Below are positions 25,743 through 35,425 of a DNA stretch of 64,000 bases, piece by piece. Each line of letters opens with the position of its first letter. Position 1 is the first letter of the stretch. The notes beneath the pieces are model-generated. The model was given only the letters and a program-made list of their open reading frames with translations, ran no database searches and was not told the DNA's origin. The stretch is from contig JAVHLM010000001.1 of NCBI GenBank assembly GCA_031082125.1, positions 62,001-126,000 of the forward strand, written 5' to 3'. Source of the stretch: Candidatus Eremiobacterota bacterium. Its GTDB lineage: Bacteria > Vulcanimicrobiota > CADAWZ01 > Ess09-12. Both the position numbers and the translations under genes were made by a program.

Positions 25743-26921
25743 TCAGCGGAAAAACTCCCTGACGCTGTCAACAGGGGCTTTCTCCCTGATGGCCTTTGCC
25801 ACCTGGGTCTCGCCGGCGGTGTCACCGAGCATGATGGCCCCGATTACCGTGCCTTCTGAGACCACTGCCTTCTTATAGGACTTTCCCTCATGGAAAAGCA
25901 CGAGAGACTCATGCTTTTCCTCGGCGTCAATCTCCCCCATGGAGACAAGATCGATTCCCACCACCTTGAGCTTGTGCGAGGGGAGGGTGCCCTCGTAGGC
26001 CTTTTGATGGCCCGCCATCACCGATCCTGCCACCTCTCCCTGCTCCCTGGCAGGGGGCCAGATGCCGTAAAGCCTGCTCCTGTGCTCAATGGCATCACCG
26101 GCGGCAAAGATGTCAGCCACGCTGGTCTTCATGAGGTCATCGGCTGTGATGCCCTTGCCGACGGCCAGGCCGGCCTTCCGTGCGAGCGTGAGATCGGGCC
26201 TCACTCCTGCCGAGACTATGACAAAGTCTCCTTCCACGGTTTTTCCGCTCTTCAGGTGGAGCCTGAGCCTTGCGCCGTCGCCGTCAAGCCTCTCCGATGT
26301 CTCCCCCAGGTAAAAGACAAACCCCAGGGAAGCGAGGATGCTCTGCAGGATCCCTGCCCCCTTCACGTCGAGCTGGCGCGGCAGCAGGCGCGGGAAAAAC
26401 TCCACCACATGCACCGAGAGACCCAGTTTTCTGAGGCTGTTTCCCGTTTCAAGCCCCAGGAGCCCCCCGCCGATGAGCAGTGCCTCCTTCGAGGCCTTCG
26501 CTTTTTCAAGTATCCTGTCGGCATCGCCGCTGTGCTTCAGGGTGAAAACCCTCTCCTTCTGCTCTGGCACGCCTGAAATGGGCGGCACGAAGCATTCGGC
26601 GCCCGTCGCGAAAAGGAGCCTGTCATAGGGAAAGACCTCTCCCGAAGAAGTGGCTACCTCTTTTTTCACCGTATCGACGGAAGCTATCTCCGTTGACAGA
26701 TGGAGGCCGATATGCTGCTCATCGTACCATTCCTTGCGGTGAAGCGTGATCCGCTGGAGGGTCACTTCCCCGGCAAGATAGTCTATGAGCCGCGGGCGGT
26801 AGTAGAAAGAATGCTCCTCCCTGGTAAACATATCGATGGGGCCAGCGCTGTCCAGCTCGCGGATCTTCACTGCGGCGCTGTCACCGGCCACTCCGTTTCC
26901 AATGATGACATACCGGTTCAT
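25743..26921 (-). CDS. FAD/NAD(P)-dependent oxidoreductase
   Basis: The 392-residue protein is of the rubredoxin-NAD reductase / NirB N-terminal type. Motifs in order: the FAD loop YVIIGNGVAGDSAA (residues 4-17), the ATG motif LLFATGAECFVPP (about 105), the NAD(P) loop ALLIGGGLLGLETGNSL (about 147) and the second FAD motif VADIFAAGDAIEH (about 275). It should pass electrons from NAD(P)H through FAD to an acceptor such as rubredoxin, ferredoxin or an oxygenase component. The partner is not obvious nearby. GAGGGGAAATG gives the start. It is transcribed alone or after the ankyrin gene 41 bases upstream. Confidence 0.9.
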   Translation of the reverse strand: MNRYVIIGNGVAGDSAAVKIRELDSAGPIDMFTREEHSFYYRPRLIDYLAGEVTLQRITLHRKEWYDEQHIGLHLSTEIASVDTVKKEVATSSGEVFPYDRLLFATGAECFVPPISGVPEQKERVFTLKHSGDADRILEKAKASKEALLIGGGLLGLETGNSLRKLGLSVHVVEFFPRLLPRQLDVKGAGILQSILASLGFVFYLGETSERLDGDGARLRLHLKSGKTVEGDFVIVSAGVRPDLTLARKAGLAVGKGITADDLMKTSVADIFAAGDAIEHRSRLYGIWPPAREQGEVAGSVMAGHQKAYEGTLPSHKLKVVGIDLVSMGEIDAEEKHESLVLFHEGKSYKKAVVSEGTVIGAIMLGDTAGETQVAKAIREKAPVDSVREFFR

Positions 26922-26941
26922 TTCCCCTCGTCCTCCTTTTT

Positions 26942-26957
26942 TATACTCCGGAGCATA
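26942..26957. promoter_or_regulatory. TATACTC-CG-GAGCATA palindrome
   Basis: This 16-bp near-perfect palindrome sits between the ankyrin gene stop and the oxidoreductase start, 20 bases upstream of the latter. The same TATACTC-NN-GAGYATA pattern occurs upstream of the genes at 60058 and 7406. It is a candidate operator. Confidence 0.45.
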
Positions 26958-26962
26958 CCAGC

Positions 26963-27700
26963 CTATTCTTCTGCCCCGCGCTCCTTGAGGTACTGCATTA
27001 CCTCTTTTTTACCCTTGCTGGCGGCACATCTCAGGGGAGTGGGGCCGTCCGACACGCGGGCATTCACGTTGGCTCCCTTTTCAACAAGTATCTTCACGAT
27101 CTCCAGGTTCCCGTTTCTCGCGGCATAATGGAGTGCGGTATAGCCCGATTGATTAATGCCCTTCGCCACATTTGCCCCCTGTGCAATAAGGTAGAGCACC
27201 ATGTCCTTCTGGTTGCTCTGCACGGCATAGCTCAGTGAAGGCGAGCTTCCCGCCCTGCCGTCGTTGACGGGAGCACCCTTGGCGATGAGGAGCCTTGCAA
27301 CGCCGATACTTCCCGTCTGCGCGGCAAACTCCAGCGGAGTGAAGCCCAGGGTGGTCTCCGCCTTGACAGGGGCATTTCTTTCAATGAGCATTGTTGCGGC
27401 TTCGGGCTTGTTTTCCCGCGCCATGTAATGGAGAAGGGTAAAGCCGTTTCTATCCCTGGCGAAGGGTATCTGGGGATTCTCCTCCAGAATCACCCGGGCT
27501 TTGCTCATAGAGCCTTTGAGGACCGCCTTGAGAAACTCGAAGGCATGGCTCCACAGCATGTCATCATTGGTATTTTCCACCTGCTCCCGGCTCTCTTCGC
27601 CCTGTCTTTCCTTCTCTGCAAAGCCCTGGAGCGGCATGACGACAATGAGGAGAAGGATGGCACATGCCATTATCCTTTTCACCTGCACCATATTTTCCAT
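26963..27700 (-). CDS. Exported ankyrin-repeat protein
   Basis: The 245-residue protein has a signal peptide (hydrophobic residues about 10-27, AFA-like end FAE). Residues 80-240 hold five ankyrin repeats with the canonical G-x-TPLHYAA / VKILVEKGANVN pattern (for example GYTALHYAARNGNLEIVKIL). They mediate protein binding. The exported location suggests a periplasmic binding partner. A second ATG three codons in (27691) is also possible. It lies upstream of the FAD oxidoreductase on the same strand. Confidence 0.85.
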   Translation of the reverse strand: MENMVQVKRIMACAILLLIVVMPLQGFAEKERQGEESREQVENTNDDMLWSHAFEFLKAVLKGSMSKARVILEENPQIPFARDRNGFTLLHYMARENKPEAATMLIERNAPVKAETTLGFTPLEFAAQTGSIGVARLLIAKGAPVNDGRAGSSPSLSYAVQSNQKDMVLYLIAQGANVAKGINQSGYTALHYAARNGNLEIVKILVEKGANVNARVSDGPTPLRCAASKGKKEVMQYLKERGAEE

Positions 27701-27763
27701 AACCTTCCCGGTATCCCCCTTTCTGGCTCCCTCTCGACGGTCTGACGACCGGGGACGCTCCCT

Positions 27764-28489
27764 TTACGCATGCACCGGGTTGAAGGAATAAAAGTGGAAC
27801 TGGAGCGAGTTGTATATCTGCTTTACCCAGAGGGGCCAGTCATGGGGACCTTCCGTCATCTCAAACTCGCAGAAAAAGCCAAGGTCTCTCAGGAAATGGA
27901 CAAACTTCTCGTTCCCGGGGATAAACTCGGGCTCCCAGGCGCCGACTCCGACTCTGAAGCGCATGCCCAGCTCATGGAGGTACTCCTTTTTCTCCCATAT
28001 GGTCCTGTAGATATCATCACCGAAGCCTCCCGAGAGGCAGCCGACGGAACAGAACATCTCGGGGAAATGAGCTCCCATGAAGATAGCCCATGAGGCTCCC
28101 AGCGAGAGGCCTTCAATCCCGCGGTGGTAGCGGCTGGCGATGGTCCTGAACTCGTAATCGATATGGCCTACCAGGTCTCTGCCGAGGTAGTAGGCAAACT
28201 CCGCCTTCCTGTGGGGGTCAAGGGCGGCATCGTCCTTGTCAGGCATGACAACTATCATCTCGCCGATGGTGCCGCTGTATATGAGATGATCCATATGTTC
28301 ATGGACTCTCCCCTTCTCCACCCATGTCATCTCGTAATCCATAAGGCCCGGGAGAAGATACACGGCGGAATAGCGAGCTTCGGGCTGGTAGCGGTAGCTC
28401 GGAGGGAGATAGATGGTGTAGCGCTTCTCCTTGTTCATTGCCGGGCAGTAAAACGACCGGTGCAACACTAATGATTCACTCATTGCCAT
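27764..28489 (-). CDS. Esterase of the alpha/beta-hydrolase fold (esterase D/antigen 85-like)
   Basis: The 241-residue protein has no signal peptide. Motifs: RYTIYLPPSYRY near the start, YLLPGLMDYE (oxyanion loop), the nucleophile elbow GLSLGASWA (Ser at about 121) and a late His in GPHDWPLW (about 218). The acid is probably Asp/Glu in the VGVGAWEPEF region. It resembles S-formylglutathione hydrolase/feruloyl esterase-type enzymes that cut carboxylic esters. The substrate is unknown. It is separated from the ankyrin gene by 63 bases without a clear terminator. Confidence 0.85.
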   Translation of the reverse strand: MAMSESLVLHRSFYCPAMNKEKRYTIYLPPSYRYQPEARYSAVYLLPGLMDYEMTWVEKGRVHEHMDHLIYSGTIGEMIVVMPDKDDAALDPHRKAEFAYYLGRDLVGHIDYEFRTIASRYHRGIEGLSLGASWAIFMGAHFPEMFCSVGCLSGGFGDDIYRTIWEKKEYLHELGMRFRVGVGAWEPEFIPGNEKFVHFLRDLGFFCEFEMTEGPHDWPLWVKQIYNSLQFHFYSFNPVHA

Positions 28490-28570
28490 AACCTGCTTTC
28501 ATTGATATTCCGCCCGCAGTTCATAAGGGCGGGCAGTTACATCAAAGGATATATCAAAATACGGGAAATG

Positions 28571-29215
28571 TCAACTGGAGATCTCCCTCTCCCCTACTTC
28601 GAGCCTTATCACTTCCGAGAGTGCCCTCCGCACATGGTGGCCGTTGCCCCAGGCGCAGTTGAGTTCCCAGGTTTTGCCCCCCGCCTCAAGGACAAGCACG
28701 TCATAGGGAACTTCGCCTTCGGAACCTTTGTCCAGCAAAAGTCGCGCCGTGAGAATATCCTTGAAGGTAAAGGCGAAATTGCCTTTATGCTCCTTCACTA
28801 TATCCTCTGGCTGCCATGCCAGGTATTTTCTCCATGGCGCACTGGAAAAATCATGGCTTTCTATGTATTCCCTCCAGTCCAGCCCTTTCTCTTCAGCCTT
28901 TTCCGTCACCTTGATATCTATGTCGCTGACCTCGCTGAACAGCTCATCAGGCATGAGGGCGAAAATAAGGCGTTCAGTTGTCACCACCAGGTTCATGAAT
29001 TTTGTGCCAAGGCCCAGGAAGCCCTTGATCTCTACAAGGTAAGGGATCACGTCCAGGACTGCTTCCGGGCCACCGGGGGGGCCTCCAGGCGGCGGCTCTG
29101 AAATGGCCGGCTGCGGGCCTTCCCCCTCTTTCGGCGCACCGCAGTCAGCACAAAAATCCTCGCCAGGCTTGAATTCCCGGCCACAGTAACTGCAAAATGA
29201 TGCTGTCTCGCTCAA
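28571..29215 (-). CDS. Zinc-ribbon protein of unknown function
   Basis: The 214-residue protein starts at TTG 29215 after AAGGAGGAGCC. The N-terminus is a four-Cys zinc ribbon (FCSYCGREF and FCADCGAPK). A Pro/Gly linker leads to a 150-residue domain with alternating strands (KFMNLVVTTERLIFAL; FAFTFKDILTARLLL; YDVLVLEAGGKTWELN) that looks like a PH-like fold. Such zinc-ribbon plus PH-like proteins are widespread and poorly characterised. It is divergent from speD, with 194 bases between the starts. Confidence 0.7.
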   Translation of the reverse strand: MSETASFCSYCGREFKPGEDFCADCGAPKEGEGPQPAISEPPPGGPPGGPEAVLDVIPYLVEIKGFLGLGTKFMNLVVTTERLIFALMPDELFSEVSDIDIKVTEKAEEKGLDWREYIESHDFSSAPWRKYLAWQPEDIVKEHKGNFAFTFKDILTARLLLDKGSEGEVPYDVLVLEAGGKTWELNCAWGNGHHVRRALSEVIRLEVGEREISS

Positions 29216-29327
29216 GGCTCCTCCTTATTGTACGAATTTTTCCTCAGGTAAAGATTTAATCTCACCCGGTGAGATATCCTTCACCGGGAACGGCACTGCT
29301 GCAGGATCAGGGAAGAGGGCCGCCATG

Positions 29328-29356
29328 TTGCGCAAAGGGAATTTTTTTGATAGAAT
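29328..29356 (+). promoter_or_regulatory. Promoter of speD
   Basis: TTGCGC (29328-29333) and TAGAAT (29351-29356) are separated by 17 bp. The predicted transcript would start near 29363, about 46 bases before the speD ATG. Confidence 0.45.
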
Positions 29357-29409
29357 CTTTCCAGTGACCTTCAAGAGGCCCAGTGCCACTTTTCCCGCAG
29401 GAGCGCCCG

Positions 29410-30234
29410 ATGCAGTATAAACCAATCAGGAAACTCAGGCTTCATGGCTTCAACAACCTCACCAAGATACTGAGCTTTAACATATACGACATCTGTTACG
29501 CGAAATCAATAAAGCACAGGAAAGGCTACATCGAGTATATCGACGAGCAGTACAACGCCGAGAGACTTACCAAGATTCTCACCGATGTCTCTGATATAAT
29601 AGGCGCTACCATCCTGAATATTGCCAGCCAGGATTATGATCCCCAGGGAGCGAGTGTCACCATGCTGATCTCTGACGGGAAGCCCATTGAAGAGCATAAC
29701 GGGAGTCATATCCTCAACGGGGAAGAGGGGCCCTGCGCCTTCCCCGACGCGGTGGTGGCCCACCTGGACAAGAGCCACATCACGGTCCACACTTACCCTG
29801 AAAGCCACCCCGACGAGGGCATCAGCACCTTCAGGGCCGACATCGATGTATCAACATGCGGCCACATCTCGCCCCTCAAGGCCCTCAATTACCTGCTGGG
29901 GAGCTTTGACTCCGACATTGTGACCATTGATTACCGCGTGAGGGGGTTCACCAGAAAAATTGACGGCAGGAAGCTCTTTATCGATCACAAGATCACTTCC
30001 ATACAGAATTTCATCCTGGGAAAATATAAGAACCGTTACCAGATGATCGATGTGAACGTATACCAGGAAAATATTTTTCATACCAAGATGCTGCTGAACC
30101 AGTTCGACCTGGACAACTACCTCTTCGGCACCACCAGGAAAGAGCTTGACAGGGAGGAAAGGAAAAGGATAAAGGCCAGGCTCAAGAAAGAGATGGTGGA
30201 GATATTCTACGGAACGAACATACCCAATGTGTGA
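29410..30234 (+). CDS. speD: S-adenosylmethionine decarboxylase proenzyme
   Basis: The 274-residue protein starts at ATG 29410 after GGAGCGCCCG and is close to the 264 residues of the Escherichia coli enzyme. [20 protein letters not shown] near the N-terminus and [17 protein letters not shown] (about 118-134) are class markers. The chain cuts itself before Ser122, which becomes the pyruvoyl cofactor; His and Cys residues downstream (CGHISP) take part in catalysis. It supplies decarboxylated SAM for spermidine synthesis. No speE is nearby. A 7-bp hairpin without a T run follows (30241-30257). Confidence 0.95.
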   Translation: MQYKPIRKLRLHGFNNLTKILSFNIYDICYAKSIKHRKGYIEYIDEQYNAERLTKILTDVSDIIGATILNIASQDYDPQGASVTMLISDGKPIEEHNGSHILNGEEGPCAFPDAVVAHLDKSHITVHTYPESHPDEGISTFRADIDVSTCGHISPLKALNYLLGSFDSDIVTIDYRVRGFTRKIDGRKLFIDHKITSIQNFILGKYKNRYQMIDVNVYQENIFHTKMLLNQFDLDNYLFGTTRKELDREERKRIKARLKKEMVEIFYGTNIPNV

Positions 30235-30312
30235 GAGGCCCGCAGCGCTGCTGCGGCATAGACCCTGTGTTTCTGCCTTTTTATTCTTACAGTGAAGGGA
30301 AGGAAATATCTC

Positions 30313-32274
30313 ATGAGCGGAATAGTCAGATATATAGTGTGGGGGCTTGGCGCAATGGCATGCTTTTTCATTTTTGCGGGGCTTGCAGCGGATCCGGCAG
30401 AGGCCGGGGCTCCGCCGCTCATTCCAAGGAGCCTTCTTTTCGGGAATCCCGCCAGAGCCGTTCCCAGGATCTCGCCCGACGGGACAAGACTTGCGTACCT
30501 TGCGCCCCACCAGGGAGTTCTCAATGTCTGGGTAAAGACCCTGGGGAAAACCGATGACGCCGTCGTGACGGGCGACAGGAAAAGGGGCATCCACGTATTC
30601 CTCTGGCAGGGCGACAGCGCCCACATTCTCTACATGCAGGACAATGACGGCGATGAAAACTACCACATCTTCCAGACCGAGCTTGCCACCAAAGCGACAC
30701 GTGACCTCACGCCCTTCATGGGTATCAGGGCGGAGATTCTCGCTGTCGATCCCGCATTCCCCGATACCCTCCTTGTCCAGTGCAACATCCGCGACAGGCG
30801 CTACATGGATGTTTACAGGATTAACCTGAAGAACGGAGCCATGGAGCTTGATACGAAGAACCCCGGTGATGTTGCAGACTGGGTGCCCGACAACACGTTC
30901 ACTGTGCGGGCTGCAGGGGCAAGCCTCCCCGACGGCGGCATGGAGATCCGCACAAGAAAAGACGGGCAATCGCCCTGGGAAGTCCTCATGAAATGGTCCG
31001 GTGATGATACCGGCGACGGCGTCGTTGCCTTCACTCCCGATAACAAGGGGGTGTATGTCCTCACAAGCCTCGGCGCTAACGCCATAAGACTGCTGGAAAT
31101 TGATCTTGCCACGAAAGCCCGGAAGGTTATCGCCTCCGATCCCCAGTTCGACGTGGCCCGCATCCTCACCCATCCCAAAAACCACACCCTGCTGGCAGTG
31201 CAGATCCTCGGTGAGCGCGCCACCTGGAAAGCCATTGATCCCGGCGTTGCCGCCGATCTTGAGAACCTCAGGAAAGCCTGCGACGGCGACTTCCAGATCA
31301 TCAGCAGGGATTATGCCAACTCCCGCTGGACCGTTGATTATACCATTGACAGCAAGCCTCCCTGCGCTTACGAGTATGACAGGAGCACGGGGAAGGCCGC
31401 CTTCCTTTTCAGTTATTATCCCGATCTCGACAAGTATGCCTTTTCCCCGATGAAGCCGATAAGCTTCAAAGCCCGCGACGGCATGCAGATCTATGGTTAT
31501 CTCACCCTTCCCGCGGGCCTCCCCCACAAAAACCTCCCCCTCATCCTGAACGTCCATGGAGGGCCATGGTACCGCGACCGCTGGTGCTTCAACAGGGAGG
31601 TGCAGTGGTTCGCGAACAGGGGCTACGCGGTGCTCCAGATAAATTTCCGCGGCTCCACGGGCTACGGGAAGGCTTACCTGAACGCGGGAAACAGGGAATG
31701 GGCAGGGAAAATGCATGATGACCTTCTTGACGGGAAAAAGTGGGCTCTTGCCCAGGGCTTTGCGGATCCCAGGCGTGTTGCCATATACGGGGGAAGCTAC
31801 GGAGGGTATGCCACGCTCGTGGGACTGGCCTTCACCCCCGACGAGTTTGCCTGCGGTGTGGACATGGTGGGCCCTTCCAATATCATCACCCTGATGAAAA
31901 CACTTCCCCCTTACTGGGAGGCCGGAAAGGCCATTTTCACCAGGCGCGTGGGAAGCCTCGAAAAGGACGAGGAGTTCCTGAAGTCCCGCTCTCCTCTCTT
32001 CAAGGCGGGCCAGATTAAAGCGCCTCTCCTCATAGCCCAGGGCGCCAACGACCCCAGGGTGAAGCAGGCTGAAAGCGATCAGATAGTGGCGGCCATGAGG
32101 AAAAACGGCAAAGAGGTAGAGTATCTCCTCTTCCCCGACGAGGGCCACGGCTTCGCGCGGCCGGAAAACAACATGATATTCTATGCCGCCGCCGAGCAGT
32201 TCTTTGCAAAGCACCTGGGCGGCAGGGCCGAGCCGGTGAACGAAAAAGAGAAAGCCGACCACCTGAGGAAATAA
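30313..32274 (+). CDS. Prolyl oligopeptidase-family (S9) serine peptidase
   Basis: The protein is 653 residues from ATG 30313, which follows AAGGA; the GTG at 30292 lacks a clear site. A hydrophobic N-terminal segment (about 8-28) is a signal peptide or anchor. Residues 45-390 form a beta-propeller (PRISPDGTRLAYLAP and similar blades). The C-terminal hydrolase domain has HGGPWYRD (oxyanion), YGGSYGGYATLVGL (Ser at about 495), GANDPRVKQAES (Asp about 580) and PDEGHGFARPEN (His about 612). It should cleave short peptides, probably outside the cytoplasm. It is related to acylaminoacyl-peptidase/dipeptidyl-peptidase enzymes. The structured element A begins about 16 bases after its stop. Confidence 0.92.
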   Translation: MSGIVRYIVWGLGAMACFFIFAGLAADPAEAGAPPLIPRSLLFGNPARAVPRISPDGTRLAYLAPHQGVLNVWVKTLGKTDDAVVTGDRKRGIHVFLWQGDSAHILYMQDNDGDENYHIFQTELATKATRDLTPFMGIRAEILAVDPAFPDTLLVQCNIRDRRYMDVYRINLKNGAMELDTKNPGDVADWVPDNTFTVRAAGASLPDGGMEIRTRKDGQSPWEVLMKWSGDDTGDGVVAFTPDNKGVYVLTSLGANAIRLLEIDLATKARKVIASDPQFDVARILTHPKNHTLLAVQILGERATWKAIDPGVAADLENLRKACDGDFQIISRDYANSRWTVDYTIDSKPPCAYEYDRSTGKAAFLFSYYPDLDKYAFSPMKPISFKARDGMQIYGYLTLPAGLPHKNLPLILNVHGGPWYRDRWCFNREVQWFANRGYAVLQINFRGSTGYGKAYLNAGNREWAGKMHDDLLDGKKWALAQGFADPRRVAIYGGSYGGYATLVGLAFTPDEFACGVDMVGPSNIITLMKTLPPYWEAGKAIFTRRVGSLEKDEEFLKSRSPLFKAGQIKAPLLIAQGANDPRVKQAESDQIVAAMRKNGKEVEYLLFPDEGHGFARPENNMIFYAAAEQFFAKHLGGRAEPVNEKEKADHLRK

Positions 32275-32289
32275 CTATAAGCGTCAAGA

Positions 32290-32395
32290 GAGGGCAGGGG
32301 AATTCTCCCGGCAAACAGGGATTGTCTGCGCTGAGATGCACCTATAGCGACAATCCCAATTGTTTGCTGAAGAGGAGAATGTCCCCTGCCCTCTT
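32290..32395 (-). repeat. Structured palindromic element, copy A
   Basis: A 106-nt imperfect palindrome. On the minus strand it aligns without a gap to copy B (46571-46676): about 80 of 106 bases match. Nearly all differences fall in paired positions and keep the pairing. Structure: an outer 19-bp stem with one bulged base, an asymmetric internal loop (CTTCAG side only), a 7-bp stem, a 3-base ATT bulge, a 9-bp stem, and an apical hairpin. It could be a structured RNA or a single-stranded-DNA hairpin of a mobile repeat family. Its orientation is opposite to copy B. Confidence 0.8.
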
Positions 32396-32817
32396 CGCAT
32401 ATGGCTTTGTAACTGCAAGTTTTCCTCGTCTTCATCTCCCCGGGAAAAATTCTCAAAGAATTTCCCGCCTCTCTGTCACTATTCGCTCGGCAATGTTTTA
32501 CTAAGGTGAAAAGTTTTAGAATAGCTCTGCCGTACATGTGTCAGCGGAAGGTGCTACGATGAATAAGTAATGCATGGAGGTGCATTTTATTACGGTGTCA
32601 AAGATTATAAGGAAAATCAAACTCATCTTTTCAAATATCCTAGCAAGAATCCCCGCTTTTTTCCCGTAAAATACTGTGTTCGATCTGGAAGTGTTTTGTA
32701 TGAAGGAGATCTGAAGACAGTTTTCTGATGGCTCACATGGTACCTGATTTGTTTTCACTGACATTCATGATGTCAGCAGAGCATAGTAAAATGCGGTTAT
32801 GTAATGATCGTGAAAGT
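32396..32817. other. Intergenic region, no gene recognised
   Basis: No convincing coding sequence. An 11-bp imperfect hairpin (CGGGAAA...TTTCCCG, 32441-32467) and a short AATGCA/TGCATT hairpin near 32574-32591 are visible, neither with a proper T run on the plus strand. The 82-codon minus-strand frame here has no ribosome-binding site and no recognisable domain. Base composition turns A+T-rich from here on. Confidence 0.5.
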
Positions 32818-32846
32818 TTGTCGGACATGCAAAGTGATATTATGAT
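32818..32846 (+). promoter_or_regulatory. Candidate promoter of the cas operon
   Basis: TTGTCG (32818-32823) and TATGAT (32841-32846) are separated by 17 bp. The predicted start near 32853 leaves about 47 bases of leader before cas3. Confidence 0.45.
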
Positions 32847-32899
32847 TTGATCTGAAAATCTAACGCTTTGATTATTTGAGGCCGACGGAGGAGATGACG

Positions 32900-35425
32900 G
32901 TGACTAATTTCAGTTCTTATGATGTTTTCTTTAAGGCGGCAACCGGCACAGATCCTTGGCCATATCAAAAGAGAATGGGATGTCATCAAGAATATCCCAC
33001 TGTTCTCAGTGTACCTACAGGTGCCGGGAAAACCGCTGCAGTCGTAATCTCCTGGCTTTGGCGCAGATTGTTTTCTGGTGACGAAAAGTTGAGAAAGCAG
33101 ACTCCAATGCGCTTAATTTACTGTCTTCCCATGCGGGTGCTTGTAGAACAGACATTTAATGTAATCAAGGAATGGATTGAGAAATTGGACGTCCCTTTCA
33201 ATATGAATTCGTGCAAGGGTGTTATTGTTGCCAAGCTTCTCGGCGGTGATAAGAGTGTTTATACCTTTTCAGCCGATTCATCGGGAGGTTCGAGCAAATC
33301 CGATAATGAGAATCTTTGGTCTCTTTATCCGGAATCTGATGCAATATTGGTGGGCACTCAGGACATGCTTCTTTCCCGTGCTTTGAACAGGGGATACGGA
33401 GCATCAAAATACCGCTGGCCGAAAGATTTCGCGTTACTCAATAACGACTGTTTATGGGTGATGGATGAGATACAGCTCATGGGAAGCGGCCTTTATACAA
33501 CAACCCAGCTTCAGGCATTCAGGGATTCATTTGGAGTCTATGGAGGCAGTCATTCATTATGGATGAGTGCCACGCTGAGAGAAGAATGGCTCAGAACAGT
33601 GAATTACCAGACACAAAGCATGCATCGCGAAGAGCTTCTAGATGATGATCAAAAGAACCGCTTATTGAATAGCAGGATGAAGGCATACAAAACTCTGCGC
33701 AAGGCCTCTTCAACACTAGACGATAAGAATTATATTTCAAGCCTTGCCAAGGAGGTTTTGGAACGTCATTGTAACAATATGAAACAGAAAGCCTCTGAGC
33801 GATCTCCAAGCGAATCCAGAAACACAATCGTTGTCCTGAATACCGTTCGAAGAGCAAGGGATCTTTACCGTAAAATTAAGGAACAACAAGGAAAACCTGA
33901 TTGTGCGGTGAAACCGGAGATTGTCTTGTTGCATTCTCAGTTTCGGCCAGATGACAGAGAAAAAGCTTTGAAAAAAGCTTTAGATGAAAATGTCGGCCAG
34001 TTCGGCAGAATAGTGGTATCCACACAGGTTATTGAAGCGGGAGTGGATATCTCGTGTTCGCTCATGTTCACTGAAATAGCCCCATGGGCATCAATGGTAC
34101 AGAGATACGGCAGAGTTAACCGATGGGGAAACCTTGACCATTCTGAAATATACTGGATCGGATTCAGTGATGAACCGGCTGACAAGGACCTCTTGAAAAT
34201 CGTAAGTCCTTATCAAATTGAACAGATAAGGACATCTTCTGATATCTGCAAAAAATTCGAAAATAAGCAGGTCAATCCAGGATCGCTTAACTCCTGCAAT
34301 CAGCAAATGGAGGTAGAAGAGGGCTTTGTGATAAGAAAAAAAGATATTGTAGAGCTTTTCGACACCACGGCAGACATTTCCGGGTTTGATATGGATATTT
34401 CAAGATTCATCCGTGAGGCAGAAGATTTCAACGTGCATGTGTTTTGGAGGGAAGACAGTAAGACTGTGCTTTTGAAATATCAGAATGATCCTGCGCGTAA
34501 GGAGCTTTGTAATGTGCCGGTGGCAGATATAAAGGAGATCCTGAAGAAAAAGCCCGGTACTGTGTGGAAGAAAAACTATATTGAAGGTGAGTGGCAACCG
34601 GCCGGCGCAAATGAGATTGTGCCGGGAATGGTGCTGATGATGAATTGTGCTGATGGAGGCTACCTGGAAGAAATCGGATGGAGCAAGGAGAGCAAAAGCC
34701 CTGTTGTATTGCCAGGTAATCCAATACATTTGGCATCTATGGATAATAACGCGTCCGATGACCTCTCTGAAAGCAATTCGTGGAAGACTATCCAGGATCA
34801 TACAACCGGGGTAGTGAACAAGCTGCGATATATTCTGAAAATGCTGGGCTATGATAGTAGTCTTCCCGAGGACAGGTTAATCAAATCGGCTTTGTGGCAT
34901 GATGTTGGGAAGGCTCACCCGGTGTTTCAAAAAAGCCTTCACAATAACAGCAGTCCTGCTCCATCTTCCAATGAGCTTTATGCGAAGTCGCCTTCAAAAC
35001 GGATAAGGCACGAGCGGAAGGGATTCCGCCATGAGCTGGCGTCGGCACTTCTTGCACTTCAGAACGGAGCAGGTGATCTTATTGCATATCTGGCGGCATC
35101 TCATCATGGGAAAGTGAGGCTTTCCATAAGGGCATTACCTGAAGAAGATCGGCCTGGTGATAAGCAGAAGAGATTTGCCCGCGGTGTCTGGGAAGGAGAC
35201 AGAATTCCTGAAGCTCCGCATTCAGAAATAAGAGTCGGTAATGAACTCAAGATACTACCCTCGGATATAGATTTGGTTTATATGGAATTGGGCCGCAGCG
35301 GTAAAATGGAAAGCTGGACTCAGCGCGTTCTTGGTTTACGAGAAGAATACGGGCCTTTCAGGCTGGCTTTTATGGAAAGCCTTATTCGAGCCGCTGATGA
35401 ACGCGAAAGTGGAGGGCTTATATGA
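32900..35425 (+). CDS. cas3: CRISPR-associated helicase/nuclease Cas3, type I-G
   Basis: I choose GTG 32900, which has AGGAG six bases before it; ATG 32894 directly abuts that site. The product is about 841 residues. The helicase comes first: Walker A VPTGAGKTAAV (about 39-49), the DEAD-box variant MDEIQLM (about 188), SAT, and the motif VI QRYGRVNRWG. The HD nuclease is at the C-terminus (HDVGKAHPVFQ, about 667, and ASHHGKVR about 735). This helicase-then-HD order is a known feature of type I-U/I-G Cas3. It unwinds and degrades target DNA recruited by the Cascade-like complex. Its stop overlaps csx17 by 4 bases. Confidence 0.93.
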   Translation: MTNFSSYDVFFKAATGTDPWPYQKRMGCHQEYPTVLSVPTGAGKTAAVVISWLWRRLFSGDEKLRKQTPMRLIYCLPMRVLVEQTFNVIKEWIEKLDVPFNMNSCKGVIVAKLLGGDKSVYTFSADSSGGSSKSDNENLWSLYPESDAILVGTQDMLLSRALNRGYGASKYRWPKDFALLNNDCLWVMDEIQLMGSGLYTTTQLQAFRDSFGVYGGSHSLWMSATLREEWLRTVNYQTQSMHREELLDDDQKNRLLNSRMKAYKTLRKASSTLDDKNYISSLAKEVLERHCNNMKQKASERSPSESRNTIVVLNTVRRARDLYRKIKEQQGKPDCAVKPEIVLLHSQFRPDDREKALKKALDENVGQFGRIVVSTQVIEAGVDISCSLMFTEIAPWASMVQRYGRVNRWGNLDHSEIYWIGFSDEPADKDLLKIVSPYQIEQIRTSSDICKKFENKQVNPGSLNSCNQQMEVEEGFVIRKKDIVELFDTTADISGFDMDISRFIREAEDFNVHVFWREDSKTVLLKYQNDPARKELCNVPVADIKEILKKKPGTVWKKNYIEGEWQPAGANEIVPGMVLMMNCADGGYLEEIGWSKESKSPVVLPGNPIHLASMDNNASDDLSESNSWKTIQDHTTGVVNKLRYILKMLGYDSSLPEDRLIKSALWHDVGKAHPVFQKSLHNNSSPAPSSNELYAKSPSKRIRHERKGFRHELASALLALQNGAGDLIAYLAASHHGKVRLSIRALPEEDRPGDKQKRFARGVWEGDRIPEAPHSEIRVGNELKILPSDIDLVYMELGRSGKMESWTQRVLGLREEYGPFRLAFMESLIRAADERESGGLI

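Noticed and set aside
27727-27760. Hairpin between the esterase and ankyrin genes as a terminator
   Set aside because: CGGTC and GACCG can pair, but there is no T run on the minus strand, so it is only a weak hairpin.
30241-30257. Terminator after speD
   Set aside because: A 7-bp perfect hairpin (CCGCAGC/GCTGCGG) is present, but no T run follows within ten bases, so intrinsic termination is not supported.
29851-32262. 803-codon open frame on the minus strand
   Set aside because: It lies opposite the S9 peptidase gene, whose codon pattern, domains and ribosome-binding site are clear. The antisense product is His/Gly/Val-rich without recognisable domains, typical of a G+C-rich shadow frame.
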